From Actinoplanes sichuanensis (GTDB taxonomy: Bacteria > Actinomycetota > Actinomycetes > Mycobacteriales > Micromonosporaceae), in assembly GCF_033097365.1 (NCBI RefSeq), contig NZ_AP028461.1:1798001-1862000 (forward strand): a DNA stretch of 64,000 bases, written 5' to 3'. Numbering within the stretch: the first letter of the stretch is position 1; every line of letters begins with the position of its first letter. Of this stretch, positions 41,693-50,368 are shown one piece after another. The notes beneath the pieces were generated by a model. It did not search any database, was not told the origin of the DNA, and saw only the letters and a list, made by a program, of their open reading frames with translations. The translations under genes were made by a program, and so were the position numbers.

Positions 41693-41766
41693 TACATCTG
41701 ACGAGGGTTGCGGAGCGGGTGGTGACGGCTGACGACCAGTCAGTTCTAAACCGCCATGTCGCTACT

Positions 41767-41786
41767 GTCCACCGTGAACAGTGGAC
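41767..41786. promoter_or_regulatory. inverted repeat GTCCAC / GTGGAC
   Basis: 6-bp arms with an 8-base spacer between the SDR gene and the nuclease-like gene (both minus strand). Could be the SDR terminator hairpin or an operator for the nuclease-like gene. Confidence 0.35.
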
Positions 41787-41835
41787 GGCCGTTCGCCTGA
41801 ACGCGCGATGTGATGTCCGTCGATCGAGTGCCGGC

Positions 41836-42594
41836 TCAGCGCGGGGCCATTCGGATGGCGCCGTCGAGGCGGATGGTCTCGCCGTTCAGCATCGGGTTCT
41901 GGATGACGGCCAGGGCCAGGTCGGCGAACTCCGACGGCTTGCCGAGGCGGGCCGGGTGGGGGACCTGGGCGCCCAACGAGGCCTTCGCGTCCTCGGGGAG
42001 TCCGGCCAGCATCGGGGTCTCGAAGAGGCCCGGGGCGATCGTGACCACCCGGATCAGGGACTGGGCGAACTCGCGGGCGATCGGCAGGGTCATCGCGGCC
42101 ACGCCACCCTTCGACGCGGAGTACGCGGCCTGGCCGATCTGACCGTCGAACGCCGCCACCGACGCCGTGTTGATGATGACACCGCGTTCGCCGTCGACCG
42201 GTTCGGCATGGGCGATCCGGGCGGCGGCCAGGCGGATCACGTTGAACGTGCCGATCAGGTTGACCTCGATGGTGCGGCGGTACAGGTCGAGCGGGAACGG
42301 GCCGTTCTTACCGACGACGCGGGCGGCGGTGCCCACTCCGGCGCAGTTGACCGCGATCCGCAACTGCCCCAGTGTGTCGGCGGCGTCCAGGGCGGTGGTC
42401 ACGGACTCCTCGCTGGTCACGTCGGCCGGGGCGAAGACGCCGCCGAGGCTTTCGGCGACCGCCTTGCCGTCCGACGACGGCAGGTCGACGATCACCACCT
42501 GCGCACCCTGGGCGGCGAGCGCCTGGACGGTGGCGAGACCGAGGCCGGAGGCGCCACCGGTGACGAGCGCGACGTCGTTCTGGGTCAGTCTCAC
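41836..42594 (-). CDS. short-chain dehydrogenase, 3-hydroxyacyl-CoA dehydrogenase type
   Basis: 252 residues from GTG 42594 (GGGGACC upstream); the frame is open further up but that part is not SDR-like. Rossmann motif [14 protein letters not shown], and catalytic Y-x3-K in YSASKGG with a serine on the [11 protein letters not shown] strand. The [14 protein letters not shown] context and the short length resemble type II 3-hydroxyacyl-CoA dehydrogenases (HSD10-like), which oxidise 3-hydroxyacyl-CoA with NAD. A TetR gene lies just upstream on the same strand, and both share an operator-like motif. Confidence 0.88.
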   Translation of the reverse strand: MRLTQNDVALVTGGASGLGLATVQALAAQGAQVVIVDLPSSDGKAVAESLGGVFAPADVTSEESVTTALDAADTLGQLRIAVNCAGVGTAARVVGKNGPFPLDLYRRTIEVNLIGTFNVIRLAAARIAHAEPVDGERGVIINTASVAAFDGQIGQAAYSASKGGVAAMTLPIAREFAQSLIRVVTIAPGLFETPMLAGLPEDAKASLGAQVPHPARLGKPSEFADLALAVIQNPMLNGETIRLDGAIRMAPR

Positions 42595-42640
42595 GGTGGG
42601 TCCCCTTCGGAGTGCGGCAGTCCGTGCTGAGTCTCGCCCG

Positions 42641-42672
42641 AGACAGCGGAAACAGTCAAGGCTGTCTGTTTC
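42641..42672. promoter_or_regulatory. putative TetR operator upstream of the SDR gene
   Basis: AGACAGC (42641-42647) and GCTGTCT (42661-42667) are perfect 7-bp arms; the right half overlaps CAGTCAAGGCTGTCTGTTTC (42653-42672), which matches the site near the TetR gene at 14 of 20 bases. Confidence 0.55.
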
Positions 42673-42747
42673 AGGCGGCAAGGGCGAGGGCCGGGCGGCG
42701 AGAGGGCCGGGCGGCGAGGGCGAGGTCCGGGCGGCGAGGGGCGCAGC
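42673..42747. repeat. purine-rich low-complexity spacer with GGGCGGCGAG repeats
   Basis: 75 bp between the TetR stop and the operator motif, made of several degenerate copies of a GGGCGGCGAG(A/G)G unit. No gene or hairpin seen. Confidence 0.5.
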
Positions 42748-43350
42748 TCAGGCGAGCAGTGCGTGCCGGGCGATCTCGTTCCAGTGCCCCAGCATCGGCT
42801 CGGTCCGTGGATCCCTCGAGTCGAAGGCGTAGCTGAGTGCCGTACCCCGCATGCTCGTGAAAAGCACCGGTCGGACCGGAAGATAGAGGGGCCGGGCGAC
42901 CAGATCGGGCCCGAAGAGCTGGTCCATCCGCTCGCGGATGGCCTGGCCGAGCCGCCGCTCGGCCGGCTGGATCGCCGCGGCCAGCGCCGGCTCGGTCCGG
43001 GCGGCGACCCACAACTCGGTCGCCGCCCAGAAGCTCGGCTCCTGGAAGCCGGCCCACAGGCAGTCGATGACCACCGTGATCCGCGACCCGGGGCCGGACG
43101 CCTCGGCGATCCGCTCGGTGAGCGGCCCCGGCACCGGAGCCTCCAGTTGCGCGGTGAAGATGTGGTGCGCCGCCGCGACCAGCAGCTCCTCCTTGGAGGG
43201 GAACTGGTGCAGCAGCCGACCGCGCGACATGCCCGCCTCGGCCTGGATCGACATCGTGCTGGTCCGGGCGTAGCCGTCGCGCAGCAGGCAGGTGACCGCG
43301 GCGTCGAGGATCCGGGAGCGGGACTCCAGGCCCCGGGTCGATGTGGTCAT
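42748..43350 (-). CDS. TetR-family transcriptional regulator
   Basis: 200 residues. N-terminal TetR helix-turn-helix (RILDAAVTCLLRDGYARTSTMSIQAEAGMSRGRLLHQF, about 12-50), then a helical ligand domain with WxG-type helices (AGFQEPSFWAATELWVAART). It lies upstream of the SDR gene on the same strand. Similar 20-bp motifs sit beside both genes, so it probably represses itself and the dehydrogenase. Ligand unknown; an acyl-CoA would suit. Confidence 0.9.
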   Translation of the reverse strand: MTTSTRGLESRSRILDAAVTCLLRDGYARTSTMSIQAEAGMSRGRLLHQFPSKEELLVAAAHHIFTAQLEAPVPGPLTERIAEASGPGSRITVVIDCLWAGFQEPSFWAATELWVAARTEPALAAAIQPAERRLGQAIRERMDQLFGPDLVARPLYLPVRPVLFTSMRGTALSYAFDSRDPRTEPMLGHWNEIARHALLA

Positions 43351-43363
43351 GGAGCCAGAATAC

Positions 43364-43383
43364 CGGTCAAGGTTGACTGTTCA
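43364..43383. promoter_or_regulatory. putative TetR operator upstream of the TetR gene
   Basis: CGGTCAAGGTTGACTGTTCA, containing GTCAA-GG-TTGAC as a palindrome, 14 bp upstream of the TetR start. Matches 42653-42672. Confidence 0.55.
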
Positions 43384-44223
43384 GCCTTTCACCGCCCCGG
43401 TCAGGCCGCCGACGATCCGGCGCTCGAAGAGGCTGAAGAACACCAGCGCCGGGATCATCGACAGCGACGTGAACGCGAGCACCTTCGCGGTGTCCACCGA
43501 GTACTGCGACGCGAACGCCTGCACCCCCAACGGCAGCGTGAACGACTCCTGGTCGTTGAGGATGAACAGCGGCAGCAGGTACGAGTTCCAGCTGTTGACG
43601 AACGCGAGGATGCCGACGGTGATCAGGCCCGGCACCGACAACGGCAGCACCATCCGCCAGAAGAACCCGAGCCGGCTGCACCTGTCGATGGCCGCGGCCT
43701 CCTCGAGTTCCTTCGGGATCGCCTGCAGGAACGGCACGAGGATGATGACGGTCGTCGGCAGGGTGAAGGCGATCTGCGGCAGGATGATGCCGGGCAGGGT
43801 GTTCACCAGACCCAGGTTCTTGATCAGTACGTACAGCGGGGTGATCGCGACGGTCGGCGGGAACATCAGACCGGCCGCGAACAGCGCGTACATCGCGCCG
43901 CGACCCCGGAAGTGATAGCGGGCGAGTACGTAGCTGGCCATCACGCCCAGGGTGACGACACCGGCCGTGGTGACCACGGCGGCGATCGTCGAGTTGGTGA
44001 CCTGCAACCAGAAGGTGTCGCCGGTCAGGACGTCGATGTAGTTGCCGAACTGCCACGGGTCGGGCAGGCCGGCGGGATCGGTGGTGATCTGCGAGTTGGT
44101 CCGGAAGCCCCCGATGATGATGTAGACGACCGGGCCGAGCATGACACCGATGAGGGCGAGGGCGGCGACGTAGACGACCGGATTGCCGCGCTGGGCGCGT
44201 TGGGCGTGGGTGGCCGTGGCCAT
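43381..44223 (-). CDS. ABC sugar permease, MalG-type (second importer)
   Basis: 280 residues, six membrane helices; EAA loop KELEEAAAIDRCSRLGFFWR. Third gene of a minus-strand importer operon (binding protein, MalF-type, MalG-type). ATG 44223 lies 2 bp after the stop of the previous gene. Confidence 0.93.
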   Translation of the reverse strand: MATATHAQRAQRGNPVVYVAALALIGVMLGPVVYIIIGGFRTNSQITTDPAGLPDPWQFGNYIDVLTGDTFWLQVTNSTIAAVVTTAGVVTLGVMASYVLARYHFRGRGAMYALFAAGLMFPPTVAITPLYVLIKNLGLVNTLPGIILPQIAFTLPTTVIILVPFLQAIPKELEEAAAIDRCSRLGFFWRMVLPLSVPGLITVGILAFVNSWNSYLLPLFILNDQESFTLPLGVQAFASQYSVDTAKVLAFTSLSMIPALVFFSLFERRIVGGLTGAVKG

Positions 44224-44225
44224 GT

Positions 44226-45203
44226 CTACCGTCCTCCGGTGAGCGCGCCCTGGGTGTCCCGGCGCAACACGAAACGCTGGTACACGAGCGCGATGATCAT
44301 CGAGATGATGAAGAGCACGACCGCCACCGCGTTGCCGTACCCGTAGTTGCCGGCGTTACGGCCCTCGGAGACCATGTAGGTCGCCATCGTCGACGTGCCG
44401 GCGGTCGACGCGACGTACTGGCCCCAGATGATGTAGACCAGGTCGAACAGCTGCAACGCGCCGATCACCGACAGGAAGCCCCAGATCCGGATGGTCGGCC
44501 CGAGCAGCGGCAGGGTGATCCGCCACTGGGTCTGCCAGTACGAGGCGCCGTCCATCGCGGCGGCCTCGGACAACTCCTCCGGGATGTTCTGCATGCCGGC
44601 CAGGAACAGGATCACCGCGAACCCGACGTACTTCCAGGTCAGGATGAGCATCAGCGTCCAGATGGCGATGGACGGGTTCGCCAGCCAGTCCTCAACCAGC
44701 CCCTCCAGGCCGATCGATCGCAGGACGCCGTTGACCGCACCCTCGGATTGCAGCAGTAGGGCCCACGCCGTACCGACGATCACCTCGGAGATCACGTACG
44801 GGACGAAGATCAGCACCCGGATGATCGACTGCCCGCGGATCTTCTGGTTGAGCAGCAGAGCGAAGGCGAGCGCGATCGGTCCCTGCAGGACCAACGACAG
44901 CACCACGATCTGGGCGTTGTGCCAGAGCGCCTCGTGGAACAGTTCGTCCTGCAGGATCGTGACGTAGTTGTCGAGCCCCACGAAGTTCGTCGGCGGGCCG
45001 AAGCCCTTCCACCGATAGAAACCGTAGTAGCCGGCCAGGATGACCGGGGTGATCACGAAGCCGAGGAACATCAGGATGGCCGGGCCGGACAGCGCCGCGA
45101 TCTCGAGGCGCTGTGCCCAGCCGATGCCGCGCCGGCGGGGCCGGGCCGGAGGCGGCGCCGCGACGCCGCCCCCGTCCCGGACTCGGGTGCTCAGGGAGAC
45201 CAA
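44226..45203 (-). CDS. ABC sugar permease, MalF-type (second importer)
   Basis: 325 residues with a Pro-rich cytoplasmic N-terminus and six membrane helices; EAA loop EELSEAAAMDGASYWQTQWR. The only in-frame start is TTG 45203, 5 bp after the binding-protein stop, with AGAAGGG about 10 bases upstream. Forms the channel with the 43381 product. Confidence 0.92.
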   Translation of the reverse strand: MVSLSTRVRDGGGVAAPPPARPRRRGIGWAQRLEIAALSGPAILMFLGFVITPVILAGYYGFYRWKGFGPPTNFVGLDNYVTILQDELFHEALWHNAQIVVLSLVLQGPIALAFALLLNQKIRGQSIIRVLIFVPYVISEVIVGTAWALLLQSEGAVNGVLRSIGLEGLVEDWLANPSIAIWTLMLILTWKYVGFAVILFLAGMQNIPEELSEAAAMDGASYWQTQWRITLPLLGPTIRIWGFLSVIGALQLFDLVYIIWGQYVASTAGTSTMATYMVSEGRNAGNYGYGNAVAVVLFIISMIIALVYQRFVLRRDTQGALTGGR

Positions 45204-45208
45204 CCCAC

Positions 45209-46498
45209 TCAGCCCTTCTTGGCCGCGTCGTTGACGGCCTGGATGATCCCGGCGACGTCACCCTTGCCGGCCAGCAGGTTCACCACGCCGACGTTCAGGG
45301 CGTTGCCGACGTTCTGGCCGTAGATGGTGTCGAGCCACTGGGACACGTACGGCGCCTTGTTGTAGGCCTCCAGCACCGCCTTGAGGTAGTCCTCGGTGAC
45401 CGCACCCTGGGCGTCCTTGCTGACCGGCAGCGCGTTGAACGCCTTGTAGTAGCCCTCCTGGACGTCCTTGGTGAGGATGTAGTTGAGGAAGTCGGAGCAT
45501 TCCTTCGGCGCCTGCGCCGAGCAGGAGTAGCCGTCCGCGCCGCCCATGATCGCGGCCGGGTCGCCCTGGCCGCCGGGCACCGACGGGAACGGGAAGTAGC
45601 CGAGGTCGGGCAGCGGCTTGGTGTCCTTGGTCAGCGAGGCGATGACACCCGGGTCCCAGGCGCCCATCAGCTCCATGCTCGCCTTGTAGTTGGCGACCAG
45701 ACCGGCCGAGCTGCCCGCGCCCTGCTGGGCCGAGGTGGTCAGGAAGCCCTCGTTGAACGGCTTGGTGTCGGCGAACGCCTTGAGGTCCTCACCGGCCTTG
45801 GTCCAGCACGCGTCGGTGAACGTCTTGTCCTTCGCGGCGGCGTCGAGCGCGGCCGGGCTGCACGCGCGCAGGGCGAAGAAGTAGTACCAGTGCGCGGCCG
45901 GCCAGGCGTCCTTGGCACCGAGAGCGATCGGCGTGCCGTTGGCCTTGAGCTTGGTCACCGCGGCGTTGAGCTCCTCCAGGGTGGCCGGCGGGGCGGTGAC
46001 ACCGGCCTTCGCAAAAACGTCCTTGGAGTACCAGAGACCCCCGGGCAGGATCGACACGGGTACGGAGTACGCCTTCCCGTCGACCTGCCCGGTCTTGAGG
46101 GCCGCCTCGCCGACCGCCTGCTTCGTCGCGTCGGTGATGTCGGCGGTGATGTCCTTGAGCTGGCCGGCTTCGACCATCGCGGCCATCTTGCCGCCGCCGC
46201 GCTGCAGGAAGATGTCCGGTGCGGAGCCCGAGTTCAGCGCGGTCTGCAGCTTGCCGTCCAGGTCCTCGTTCTGCACCTGCTGGATCTTGATCTTGACGTT
46301 CGGGTGTGCGGTCTGGAAGTCGGCGACCGTCTTCTCCCAGAACGCCTTGCCCGGGCCGGTCGTGGCGTTGTGCCACAGCTGCATCTCGACATTGCCGCCG
46401 CTACCGCCGTCGGAGGAGCCGTCGTCGGTGCAGGCGCTCATGCCCAGGGCGCTCAGCGCCACCGCGACAGCCACCGCAAGGGTTCTTCTGGGTGCCAT
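45209..46498 (-). CDS. ABC sugar-binding lipoprotein (second importer)
   Basis: 429 residues from ATG 46498 (GAGGTGGG upstream); the frame stays open further upstream but the lipoprotein signal fits this start. Lipobox MSAC near residue 23, then a family 1 solute-binding fold (VEMQLWHNATTGPGKAFWEK, PDIFLQRGGGKMAAM, YSVPVSILPGGLWYSKDVF). Ligand unknown. A perfect CGAAAGTTTCG palindrome lies 21 bp upstream. No ATPase or glycosidase is in the operon, so it relies on a shared ATPase. Confidence 0.92.
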   Translation of the reverse strand: MAPRRTLAVAVAVALSALGMSACTDDGSSDGGSGGNVEMQLWHNATTGPGKAFWEKTVADFQTAHPNVKIKIQQVQNEDLDGKLQTALNSGSAPDIFLQRGGGKMAAMVEAGQLKDITADITDATKQAVGEAALKTGQVDGKAYSVPVSILPGGLWYSKDVFAKAGVTAPPATLEELNAAVTKLKANGTPIALGAKDAWPAAHWYYFFALRACSPAALDAAAKDKTFTDACWTKAGEDLKAFADTKPFNEGFLTTSAQQGAGSSAGLVANYKASMELMGAWDPGVIASLTKDTKPLPDLGYFPFPSVPGGQGDPAAIMGGADGYSCSAQAPKECSDFLNYILTKDVQEGYYKAFNALPVSKDAQGAVTEDYLKAVLEAYNKAPYVSQWLDTIYGQNVGNALNVGVVNLLAGKGDVAGIIQAVNDAAKKG

Positions 46499-46518
46499 GA
46501 AGCCCACCTCATCACTAT

Positions 46519-46543
46519 CGAAAGTTTCGGAGTGTTTCCGGAA
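46519..46543. promoter_or_regulatory. LacI-type operator CGAAAGTTTCG plus TTCCGGAA
   Basis: Perfect 11-bp palindrome CGAAA-G-TTTCG (46519-46529) and, 6 bp further, TTCCGGAA (46536-46543), upstream of the second binding-protein gene. Same class as O1-O4 and the 54306 site. Confidence 0.75.
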
Positions 46544-46720
46544 GATGTCGCTCAAAATATGGAGCGGCAAACATGGATGTCAAGACGTGGGGGAAAGCAG
46601 AAGTGGCACGCCAGCGGTGACGGATAGCAACCGAGAACTATCGGAAGTTACGATCAGTCTCCCCGTTCGGCCGCCGCGAGCCCGGTGGGCCGGTATGCTC
46701 CGAGGTCGTCAAGCCATGGG

Positions 46721-48241
46721 GTGATCCACATCGACTTCGTGTTGTTTCCCGGCCGCCACCACCTGCTGACCCGGTTCCAGGCCGAGTACCTGCACCGGCT
46801 CGCCGCCGACCACGGGGCCACCATCGTGTGGGCGGTGACGTCGGCCAACCACGACAACACCCGACGCAACCCTGTGCCGTACCACCGTCGGGAGGCCGCG
46901 ATCGAGCGGTTCAGCCTGGTCAGCGGCCTGCGGTCACTGGTTGTGCCGGTTTTCGACACCGCGCCGACCGACGCGTTCGCCGACGTCACGCTCAAGAGCA
47001 TCGCGGTGGCCACCGGGATCGAGCTGACCCCGGAGGACACCGTGGTCGCGTGCTCCACGCCCGAGGTCGCGAAACTCTACGAGCGGCTCGGCTTCCCGAT
47101 CGCGCCGGTCGAGGCGGATCCGGAGTTGCGTACCGCGCCGGAACGCCCCTGGGATGTGCTGCTGCGACTGGCCGCCGGTGACGAAGAGTGGCGCAAACTC
47201 GCCCACCCGGCGACCATCGACGTCTTCGAGCGGTACCGGCTGGTCGACACGGTCCGGACCGTCGTCAACGACCCGCTCGTCGGCGACGAGGGCGGTCTGA
47301 CCGCGACCCGCGACTACCGGACGTACGTGGAGGCCTTCGCCGACGCCGCCGACCGCAAGTGGACGGCGGTCCGCCGGCACGTGCGGCCCGGCCGGATCGT
47401 CGACATCGGCTGCGGTGCCGGCGCCGTCCTGGAGCTCGCCGACCGCGAACCGGGCCTGCACGAGAGCGACCTGATCGGTGTCGAGGTGGCCCGCCACCTG
47501 TACTCGGAGTGTGTGCACAAGAAGGCGCAGGGCGTGTTCCGTAACGCCAATGTGTACTTCTACCAGCGCAACGTCCTCGGGGGCGCGATCTTCGCGGACC
47601 GGTCGGTGGACACCACGCTCACCTTCGCGCTGACCCACGAGATCTGGTCGTACGGCCGGCAGCGCGAGTCGTTGCTCCAGTTCGCCCGCCGCATCTTCGA
47701 CCACACCGCGCCGGGCGGCGTCTGGATCAACAGCGACGTGTGCGGCCCCGCCGACCGCCGCCGGACGGTGCTGCTGCGCCTGGCCGTCGACGACGGCGAC
47801 AACCCGGTCGGCCCGCGGCTCGATCTGGACACTCTCGAATCCGGGCCGGTCAAGCGGTACGTGGAAGGCCTCTCCACCCGAGCCCGGCTGGACCAGTTCG
47901 CGGCCGATTTCGCGTTCCCGTTCACGTTCGAGGCGGTCGGCGACGACACGGTCCGCCTGGAGCTGGGCGCGGCGATGGACTTCCTGACCCGCAAGGACTA
48001 CGTCGACAACTGGCTGTCCGAGACGAAGGAGCAGTTCTGCGGGCTGTCCTTCGCCGAGTGGTCCGACCTGCTGACCGAGGTGGGTTTCGAGCTGGATCCG
48101 GCGTCGACCCCGATCCGCAACGACTGGATCATCGACAACCGGATCGCCCCGGTCGCCGCCTTGATCGAACTCGACGGCGACCCGATCGACTGGCCCACCA
48201 CCCACCTGCTCGTGGTCGCCCGCCGCCCGCACAACAGCTAG
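46721..48241 (+). CDS. bifunctional nucleotidyltransferase / SAM-dependent methyltransferase
   Basis: 506 residues from GTG 46721. N-terminal part (about 1-130) resembles NMN-adenylyltransferase-like nucleotidyltransferases: FPGRHHLLTRFQ stands where GRFQPxHxGH is expected, followed by VTSAN and NPVPYHRREAAIERF (the NP...ER element). The C-terminal part (about 215-430) is a class I methyltransferase with VDIGCGAGAVLELA as the SAM loop. A fusion of the two is unusual; the altered HxGH motif means transferase activity is uncertain. A TATGCT hexamer at 46694 may be the -10 of a short leader. Substrates unknown. Confidence 0.75.
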   Translation: MIHIDFVLFPGRHHLLTRFQAEYLHRLAADHGATIVWAVTSANHDNTRRNPVPYHRREAAIERFSLVSGLRSLVVPVFDTAPTDAFADVTLKSIAVATGIELTPEDTVVACSTPEVAKLYERLGFPIAPVEADPELRTAPERPWDVLLRLAAGDEEWRKLAHPATIDVFERYRLVDTVRTVVNDPLVGDEGGLTATRDYRTYVEAFADAADRKWTAVRRHVRPGRIVDIGCGAGAVLELADREPGLHESDLIGVEVARHLYSECVHKKAQGVFRNANVYFYQRNVLGGAIFADRSVDTTLTFALTHEIWSYGRQRESLLQFARRIFDHTAPGGVWINSDVCGPADRRRTVLLRLAVDDGDNPVGPRLDLDTLESGPVKRYVEGLSTRARLDQFAADFAFPFTFEAVGDDTVRLELGAAMDFLTRKDYVDNWLSETKEQFCGLSFAEWSDLLTEVGFELDPASTPIRNDWIIDNRIAPVAALIELDGDPIDWPTTHLLVVARRPHNS

Positions 48242-48621
48242 CGCAGCAGGGCGGCCATCTCCGGGAGGCGGAAGTAGTCGGCGATCGCCAGCGCGGACGG
48301 GGCGCCGGCGGCCGGGTCGGCGCCCGCCCGCAGCAGGGTCTGCACGGTGATCGGGTTCTGCCGGAACACCGCCGCGGACAGGGCGGTCTGACCCCGGTCG
48401 TTCGTCCGGTTCGGGTCGGCGCCGTGTTCCAGCAGCGCGGCGACCGTCTCCGGGTGGTCGTGGTAGGCGGCGAGGATCAGCAGAGTGTCACCCTTGTCGT
48501 TGGTCAGGTTCGGCGGCAGTCCGGCGGCGACGTGGGCGACCAGTTCGGGGCCGTCACCGAAACGGGCCAGGTCGAACATGCGGTGGGCGTACGCGATCGT
48601 CTTGTCATCCAGCTGGGTCAC
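48238..48621 (-). CDS. small ankyrin-repeat protein
   Basis: 127 residues from GTG 48621; the longer upstream frame is antisense to the DGPF gene and not ankyrin-like. About three ankyrin repeats (NDKGDTLLILAAYHDHPETV, then NDRGQTALSAAVFRQNPITV). Ankyrin repeats bind proteins; no other domain. Converges on the 46721 gene with a 4-bp overlap. Confidence 0.8.
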   Translation of the reverse strand: MTQLDDKTIAYAHRMFDLARFGDGPELVAHVAAGLPPNLTNDKGDTLLILAAYHDHPETVAALLEHGADPNRTNDRGQTALSAAVFRQNPITVQTLLRAGADPAAGAPSALAIADYFRLPEMAALLR

Positions 48622-48667
48622 GTACGCAGGGGTACCCGGGATCCCGCCCGAGAAATCGCCGGGCCGG

Positions 48668-48694
48668 TGTCGGATCGAGGTCGCGGCGTTCGTA
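48668..48694 (+). promoter_or_regulatory. possible ECF42-type promoter
   Basis: TGTCGG (48668-48673), 17-base spacer, CGTA (48691-48694), upstream of the DGPF gene. ECF42 targets are described as TGTCGA with a CG(A/T)C-like -10, so this is a near match and would give autoregulation. Confidence 0.4.
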
Positions 48695-48726
48695 GCAGGA
48701 GAAAGCCTGAAACACGGGAGGTCGAC

Positions 48727-49050
48727 ATGCAGTACCTGGTCTCGGTCATCGCGGACGAGAGCAACTCCGGCACGGCGAGCGAGATGGCCGCCATCGACGT
48801 GTTCAACGCGCAGGCGCAGGCCGACGGGCACTGGGTCTTCGCCGGTGGGCTCGCCGATCCGGCCACCGCCACGGTCATCGACGGGCGCGGCGCCGAGCCG
48901 GTCTTCACCGACGGGCCGTTCATCGAGACGAAGGAGTTCCTCGCCGGTTTCTGGGTGTTCGAGGCGCCCGATCTGGACGTGGCGCTCAAACTCGCGGCCG
49001 CCGGATCGAAGGCCTGCAACCGGCGCGTCGAGGTACGGCCCTTCCTGTGA
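48727..49050 (+). CDS. DGPF (YCII-related) protein
   Basis: 107 residues, ATG 48727 with GGAGGT upstream. Contains the namesake motif in VFTDGPFIETKEFLAGFWV, typical of the YCII-related/DGPF family (ferredoxin-like fold, activity unknown). These genes are the regular neighbours and targets of ECF42 sigma factors, and here the sigma gene follows with a GTGA overlap. Confidence 0.93.
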   Translation: MQYLVSVIADESNSGTASEMAAIDVFNAQAQADGHWVFAGGLADPATATVIDGRGAEPVFTDGPFIETKEFLAGFWVFEAPDLDVALKLAAAGSKACNRRVEVRPFL

Positions 49051-50276
49051 CAGGTGACGTCCACGCGGCTGTCGTCCGCGCCCACCGTACCGAGTGGGCG
49101 CGGATCGTCGCCGGTCTGACCAGGCGATTCGGTGATCTCGACGTGGCTGAGGAGGCCGCCGCCGAGGCGTTTGCGACGGCTGTCGAACGGTGGCCGGCCG
49201 ACGGGGTGCCACCCAGCCCGGGCGCCTGGCTGACCACCACCGCGAACCGCAAGGCCATCGACCGGATCCGGCGGGAGCTCAAACGCGACGACAAACAGCG
49301 GGAGGCCCGGATGATGTACGACGACGACCCGCCCGAACCGGTCGGCGCGATCGACGACGAACGCCTCCGGCTGATCTTCACCTGCTGTCATCCGGCGCTC
49401 GCCATGGAGTCCCGGGTCGCGTTGACCCTGCGGATGGTCGGCGGACTGACCATGCCGGAGATCGCCCGGGCGTTCCTCGTCCAGGAGGCGGCGATGGGGC
49501 AGCGGATCACCAGGGCCAAAGCCAAGATCAAGGCGGCGCGGATCCCGTACCGGGTGCCGTCGGTGGACGACCTCCCGCGGCGGGTCTCGGGTGTGCTCGC
49601 TGTGCTCTACCTGGTCTTCAACGAGGGCTATCTCGCTTCGGGAGAGGACACCGATCCGGTACGGCAGGAGCTCACCGCCGAAGCGATCCGGCTGACCAGG
49701 CTGATCCGTGGCCTGCTGCCGGACGACGGTGAGGTGGCCGGCCTGCTCGCGCTGATGCTGCTCACCGAGGCGCGCCGGGCCGCCCGGGTATCGGCGGGTC
49801 AGCTGGTCACGCTGGCCGAACAGGATCGCGGGGCCTGGGACGCGGAACTGATCGCCGAAGGGCACCGGGTCGTCCGGGAACGGCTGTCGTCCGGAGTGGC
49901 GCCGGGGCGCTACCAGATCCTGGCCGCGATCAACGCGGTGCACACGTCGGCGCCTGATGTGCGCGACACCGACTGGGGGCAGATCGTGGCTCTCTACGAC
50001 CAGCTCGTCCGGATCGACTCGTCACCGATCGTGGCCCTGAACCGCGCCGTCGCGGTGGCCGAACTGGACGGACCCGAGGTCGCACTGGCCGCCGTCGACC
50101 GGCTCGGGGACCGCCTGGACCGCTACCACGCCTATCACGCGACCCGCGCCGAGCTGCTGCGCCGCCTCGGTCGGAGCGCACCCGCTCGGGACGCCTACGA
50201 CCGGGCCATCTCGTTGGCCGGCAACACCGCCGAAACCGCCTACCTGACCCGCCGCCGTGACCAGTTACGGCCATAG
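49047..50276 (+). CDS. ECF42-group sigma factor with C-terminal TPR-like extension
   Basis: 409 residues, about twice a plain ECF sigma. Sigma region 2 (RFGDLDVAEEAAAEAFATAVERWP, then GAWLTTTANRKAIDRIRRE) and region 4 (SRVALTLRMVGGLTMPEIARAFLV) are followed by about 220 residues of helical repeats (YLVFNEGYLASG, NRAVAVAELDGPEVALAAVDRL) typical of ECF42. In that group the C-terminal extension, rather than an anti-sigma factor, is thought to control activity. Coupled to the DGPF gene by a 4-bp overlap. Confidence 0.93.
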   Translation: MTGDVHAAVVRAHRTEWARIVAGLTRRFGDLDVAEEAAAEAFATAVERWPADGVPPSPGAWLTTTANRKAIDRIRRELKRDDKQREARMMYDDDPPEPVGAIDDERLRLIFTCCHPALAMESRVALTLRMVGGLTMPEIARAFLVQEAAMGQRITRAKAKIKAARIPYRVPSVDDLPRRVSGVLAVLYLVFNEGYLASGEDTDPVRQELTAEAIRLTRLIRGLLPDDGEVAGLLALMLLTEARRAARVSAGQLVTLAEQDRGAWDAELIAEGHRVVRERLSSGVAPGRYQILAAINAVHTSAPDVRDTDWGQIVALYDQLVRIDSSPIVALNRAVAVAELDGPEVALAAVDRLGDRLDRYHAYHATRAELLRRLGRSAPARDAYDRAISLAGNTAETAYLTRRRDQLRP

Positions 50277-50328
50277 GATCAGCCCGGCGGTCGCGTTTCG
50301 GTCGGTACCCGACGGCCGCCTCGCGTGG

Positions 50329-50354
50329 ACGGCCAGGGTGCTCCTTCTGGCCGT
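50329..50354. terminator. hairpin between converging sigma genes
   Basis: Perfect 8-bp arms ACGGCCAG (50329-50336) and CTGGCCGT (50347-50354) with a 10-base loop, in the 92-bp gap between the two converging genes. Confidence 0.6.
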
Positions 50355-50368
50355 ACGATATGAGGGTT

